From positions 1-7,986 of the forward strand of contig JAFAEC010000001.1 in the NCBI GenBank assembly GCA_023424215.1: a DNA stretch of 7,986 nt. The letters are read 5' to 3'. Below, piece by piece: positions 5,981-7,986 of this stretch (the stretch's first letter is position 1; every line of letters starts with the position of its first letter). The position numbers and the translations under genes were made by a program. The notes under the pieces are model-generated. The model did not search any database. It saw only the letters and a list, made by a program, of their open reading frames with translations, and was not told the origin of the DNA. This DNA comes from Pseudomonadota bacterium (GTDB lineage Bacteria > Pseudomonadota > Alphaproteobacteria > Caulobacterales > Caulobacteraceae).

Positions 5981-6529
5981 TCACATCGCCCGCGGCACCC
6001 GCGGTCCCAGATTGTCGATCACCTCGCGGGCATCGAAGGCGTTGGGGTCGCCGGCGGGCTTGGGGCCGCGGCCCATGACGATCTCGGCGGTGGCCTCGTA
6101 GCGGTCGATCTCGCGGACGTCGAAGTCCGGGCCGAACGGGTCGTACCACGGGCTCCAGTAACCGCGGCGGTAGTAGCGCCAGCGCGGACCCCAGAACGGG
6201 CTGTACCGGTCGTAGTAGAAGGGGTCGGGCGTGGCTTGGTAGCGCACGTCGCGGTCGGTGGCGCGCTCGATGGTGGCGAACCAGTCGTAGCCGTTCTGCA
6301 CCGTCACCTCGGCGGCGCGCAGGAGCAGGGCCATCTCGACCTGCTCGCGGGTGGTCACTGAGTTGCCGGCGAAGCTGATGCGGTAGCGGTCGGCGTCGAT
6401 GCGCTGTTCCGAATAGCCGTAGCGGCTGCCGTAGCCCGCCGGACCGTAGGGGGTCGCCGTCGCACAGGCCGACAGCGCCAGCGCGGCCGAGGCCAGCACG
6501 GCCGCGGACTTGAGGATGCGAGGATTCAT
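5981..6529 (-). CDS. Small lipoprotein, CC0125/CC1285-like
   Basis: The 182-aa product starts with MNPRILKSAAVLASAALALSAC: a short basic n-region, a hydrophobic core and a lipobox (L-S-A-C) with Cys22 as the lipidated residue. Ala at +2 favours outer-membrane sorting. The segment GYSEQRIDADRYRISFAGNS (residues 38-57), followed by TTREQVEMALLLRAAEVTVQNGYDWF (59-84), is the conserved core I associate with the Caulobacter CC0125/CC1285 lipoprotein family, whose function is unknown. Residues 104-131 are strikingly aromatic and Pro/Arg-rich (FYYDRYSPFW, then RWRYYRRGYWSPWYDPF). The C-terminal part resumes a regular fold with EATAEIVMGRGPKP. The ATG at 6529 is chosen over an in-frame ATG at 6605 because it has AAGGAG at 7 nt and opens the signal peptide. 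It is 82 bp downstream of the LysE-like gene, so it may have its own promoter. The stop codon abuts the 7-bp repeat region. Confidence 0.83.
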   Translation of the reverse strand: MNPRILKSAAVLASAALALSACATATPYGPAGYGSRYGYSEQRIDADRYRISFAGNSVTTREQVEMALLLRAAEVTVQNGYDWFATIERATDRDVRYQATPDPFYYDRYSPFWGPRWRYYRRGYWSPWYDPFGPDFDVREIDRYEATAEIVMGRGPKPAGDPNAFDAREVIDNLGPRVPRAM

Positions 6530-6536
6530 CGGAGAT

Positions 6537-6542
6537 CTCCTT
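6537..6542 (-). promoter_or_regulatory. Ribosome site fixing the lipoprotein start
   Basis: AAGGAG on the minus strand, 7 nt before the ATG at 6529, is the strongest Shine-Dalgarno in the window. It rules against the longer in-frame start at 6605, which would bury the lipoprotein signal peptide 26 residues inside. Confidence 0.8.
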
Positions 6543-6585
6543 GTCTCGGCATTCCGCGCCACGGGGGATGAACGGACGCTGAACG

Positions 6586-6611
6586 GCGGCGGTTCCGCCG
6601 GACGCAAGTCC
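6586..6611. terminator. Adjacent small inverted repeats after the LysE-like gene
   Basis: CGGCGG-TT-CCGCCG (6587-6600) and GGAC-GCAA-GTCC (6600-6611) lie side by side immediately after the LysE-like stop codon. Read from the minus strand they could fold into G+C-rich stems that slow transcription, but no U tract follows. The remaining spacer (6530-6586) holds the lipoprotein ribosome site and no promoter that I can identify. Confidence 0.25.
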
Positions 6612-7247
6612 TTACAAACGCGAGACTATAAGCATGGCCGCGGCCAACAGGAGCACCCCGGTGAGCACGGCGAAACCGCGCCGGAAGCGCGGCTCGGTCA
6701 TGCGCCGGGCCAGCGCCGCGCCGCCGAGACCGTAGGCGGACATGCTGAGGACGTCCATGCCGATGGTGGCGAGGGCGAACAGGGCCAGCTGGGGCGCGGC
6801 GGGCCGGTTCACGTCGAGGAAGGGCGGCAGGACGGCGGAGAAGAACAGCACGATCTTGGGATTGGCGATCTGGACCATGAAGCCGTCGACGAAGGCGCCG
6901 CGGCCGAGCCGGATCGGAGCGTGGCCGGCCTCCGCGTCGCCGGCGCGGAAGGCGCCGACCAGCGCCTTCACGCCCAGCCAGGCCACGTAAAGGGCGCCGG
7001 CGATCGAGATCAGGCGGAAGGCGGCCGGGAAGGCGACGATCAGCGCGCCGAGGCCGAGCGCCGCGGCGGCGAACCAGACGAGGGTGGCGGCGTTCATGCC
7101 GGCCACGCCGGCCAGCGCCCCCATCGGGCCGCGCTGCACGCCGTTGGCGATGGAGAAGACGTTCGCCGGCCCCGGCGTGATCGCCATCACGGCCATGACG
7201 CCGAGGAAGGCGGCGTAGAGATGCGGATCGACGGGCAGGACGGGCAT
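6612..7247 (-). CDS. LysE/RhtB family amino-acid exporter
   Basis: LysE/RhtB proteins are inner-membrane exporters of amino acids or related metabolites driven by ion gradients. The 211-aa length and hydrophobic profile fit six membrane segments (about residues 11-31, 43-67, 70-93, 120-143, 152-176, 190-208). Family signatures are seen: AITPGPANVFSIANGVQRG (22-40) in the first segment and loop, GALYVAWLGVKAL (84-96), and GFMVQIANPKIVLFFSAVLPPF (122-143) with the conserved Asn-Pro-Lys. AGAGGA at 7 nt supports the ATG at 7247. The charged loop AGDAEAGHAPIRLGRG (102-117) separates the two halves. It is 43 bp downstream of the exported-protein gene on the same strand, so co-transcription is possible. 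The transported substrate cannot be read from the sequence. Confidence 0.93.
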   Translation of the reverse strand: MPVLPVDPHLYAAFLGVMAVMAITPGPANVFSIANGVQRGPMGALAGVAGMNAATLVWFAAAALGLGALIVAFPAAFRLISIAGALYVAWLGVKALVGAFRAGDAEAGHAPIRLGRGAFVDGFMVQIANPKIVLFFSAVLPPFLDVNRPAAPQLALFALATIGMDVLSMSAYGLGGAALARRMTEPRFRRGFAVLTGVLLLAAAMLIVSRL

Positions 7248-7290
7248 GGACCGGTCCTCTCGGGCCGGCCGCGCCCCCGGTCAAGCGGGA

Positions 7291-7881
7291 TCAGTCGGCG
7301 GCGGGGTCCGCCGGCGCCGCGACGGCTTCGGCGGCGATCCCGGCGGTGGCGGCGTTGACCTCGGTCATGGCCGCGTCGACCTCGTCGAGGGCGCCGCCGA
7401 TGGCGTAATCGGCCATCAGGCCGTAGGTGGCCATGTGCTCCGGATCGTTGGAGGCCCAGGCCCCGTTGACGGCCATGCCGCCGGCCGCGGCCATGGCGCC
7501 CGAGGCGTGCACCTCGGCCATGGCCTCGGCGACGATCGCCTCGATGTCCACCTCGGCGAGGGCCTGTCCGGCGATCTGCGCGGCGTGCTGGCTGACCACG
7601 GCGGTGAAGGCCTGGACGTCGGGGGCGTATTCGCCCCACAGGGCGGCGACGCGCGTCTCGCGCTGGTCGTCGGTCAGGCTTTCGTCGGCGCCGAGAGCCT
7701 CGGCGCGCTCGCCGAACTCCTCCATGCGCGCCTCGAAGCGCTCGGCGGCGGCCTCGATCGCGGCCTCGGCCGAGGCCGCGGTGGTTTCGGGCGAGGCGGT
7801 TTCGGGCGACGCGGTTTCCTGCGCGGCGGCCGCCAGCGGCAGCACGGCGAGGGCGGCGGCGAGAGACAGGGCCTTGATCAT
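7291..7881 (-). CDS. Exported Ala/Glu-rich protein of unknown function
   Basis: The 196-aa product opens with a Sec-type signal peptide (MIKALSLAAALAVLPLAAAA), with likely cleavage after Ala20, so it is probably periplasmic. A short low-complexity linker follows with the repeat ETASP twice (residues 22-31). Residues 38-66 (AEAAIEAAAERFEARMEEFGERAEALGA) and 88-126 are alanine- and charge-rich and likely helical, possibly coiled-coil. A Gly/Ala/Met patch (128-141) precedes AWASNDPEHMATYGLMADYAIGGALDEVDAAM (141-172), the most family-like, conserved-looking stretch; the end is Ala/Pro-rich. It has no cysteine and no recognised domain. The start at 7881 is chosen because AGGAG lies 7 nt upstream; a longer frame from a TTG at 7917 would displace the signal peptide. 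It sits first in a same-strand run with the LysE-like gene 43 bp downstream. Codon use and signal peptide argue that the gene is real. Confidence 0.72.
   Translation of the reverse strand: MIKALSLAAALAVLPLAAAAQETASPETASPETTAASAEAAIEAAAERFEARMEEFGERAEALGADESLTDDQRETRVAALWGEYAPDVQAFTAVVSQHAAQIAGQALAEVDIEAIVAEAMAEVHASGAMAAAGGMAVNGAWASNDPEHMATYGLMADYAIGGALDEVDAAMTEVNAATAGIAAEAVAAPADPAAD
7784..7819. repeat. 15-bp tandem repeat inside the exported-protein gene
   Basis: The unit GTTTCGGGCGAGGCG (7784-7798) is repeated with one change at 7799-7813, and a partial third copy (GTTTCC) follows. The period is in frame and encodes the ETASP repeats of the linker after the signal peptide. Such in-frame repeats can change copy number by slippage without breaking the gene. 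Confidence 0.8.
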
Positions 7882-7986
7882 GGCGGGGCTCCTAAGGACG
7901 CCCGAGCCTCGACCCAACGCTGTTCGACCTCAAGTGAAATCGCGGTAAGGCGGGCCGGCCGCCCCGCGCCGCGAAGCCTATTCGCC
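7882..7986 (-). promoter_or_regulatory. Upstream region of the exported-protein gene (right edge)
   Basis: AGGAG at 7893-7889 (minus strand) is the ribosome site of the exported-protein gene. The stretch about 7920-7950 is the least G+C-rich part of this end and is the likely place for a promoter, but I cannot pick out a convincing -35/-10 pair. No gene fragment is supported between here and the window edge. Confidence 0.35.

Noticed and set aside
6531..6540. 10-bp palindrome GGAGATCTCC over the lipoprotein ribosome site, and a similar one (GGACCGGTCC, 7248-7257) before the LysE-like gene
   Set aside because: Several 10-bp palindromes are expected by chance in 8 kb of G+C-rich DNA, and the two share no sequence that would suggest a common regulator.
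6530..6605. Longer N-terminus for the lipoprotein starting at 6605
   Set aside because: It would place 26 residues before a textbook lipoprotein signal peptide, and the strong AAGGAG supports the start at 6529.
7254..7290. GGCCGGCC-type palindromic sequence between the exported-protein and LysE-like genes as a terminator
   Set aside because: The arms are short and there is no U tract; the 43-bp spacing fits co-transcription equally well.
7879..7986. Minus-strand frame entering from the right edge and ending at a TGA overlapping the exported-protein ATG
   Set aside because: The ATGA overlap is tempting, but the codons are unlike the rest of the window (TTA, several CTT, TCA, GGA, CCA) and the peptide resembles no known C-terminus. 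It is more likely promoter and leader DNA.

Overview
The window is G+C-rich (about 70% by eye), almost fully coding, and reads as chromosomal DNA of an alphaproteobacterium, most likely Caulobacterales (Caulobacter, Brevundimonas or Phenylobacterium). The grounds are strong G/C bias at third codon positions, a lipoprotein resembling the Caulobacter CC0125/CC1285 family, a DUF6065-type protein, an rpe-heparinase gene pair and a trans-editing ProXp-ala-type deacylase. There is no tRNA, rRNA, CRISPR array, insertion sequence, phage gene or toxin system.

Layout, left to right. Positions 1-1229 (minus strand) hold rpe, overlapping by 4 bases the start of a heparinase II/III-family gene that runs off the left edge. 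Positions 1331-2544 hold an OsmC-like redox protein (+) and a dienelactone-hydrolase-like alpha/beta hydrolase (-), convergent and overlapping by 55 bp at their 3' ends. Positions 2545-2765 are non-coding and largely filled by a degenerate tandem array with an 11-bp period. Positions 2766-5095 (minus) hold a YbaK/ProX-type deacylase, a 176-bp spacer with several inverted repeats and a plausible promoter, and purH. Positions 5149-5889 (+) hold a DUF6065-type gene with a GTG start. Positions 5890-5980, between two convergent genes, hold two arrays of degenerate 7-bp repeats in opposite orientations, able to form an 11-bp perfect stem. Positions 5981-7881 (minus) hold an exported Ala/Glu-rich protein of unknown function, a LysE/RhtB-type exporter and a small lipoprotein with an aromatic-rich segment.

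The genes are mostly housekeeping: purine synthesis (PurH), pentose phosphate/Calvin sugar interconversion (Rpe), translation quality control (deacylase), oxidative-stress handling (OsmC-like), amino-acid efflux (LysE-like) and envelope proteins. They do not form one pathway. I see no convincing new multi-gene system. The parts not explained by known families are the two short-period intergenic repeat arrays (11 bp at 2589-2753; 7 bp at 5893-5980), the palindromes upstream of purH, and the unrecognised secreted protein at 7291-7881.
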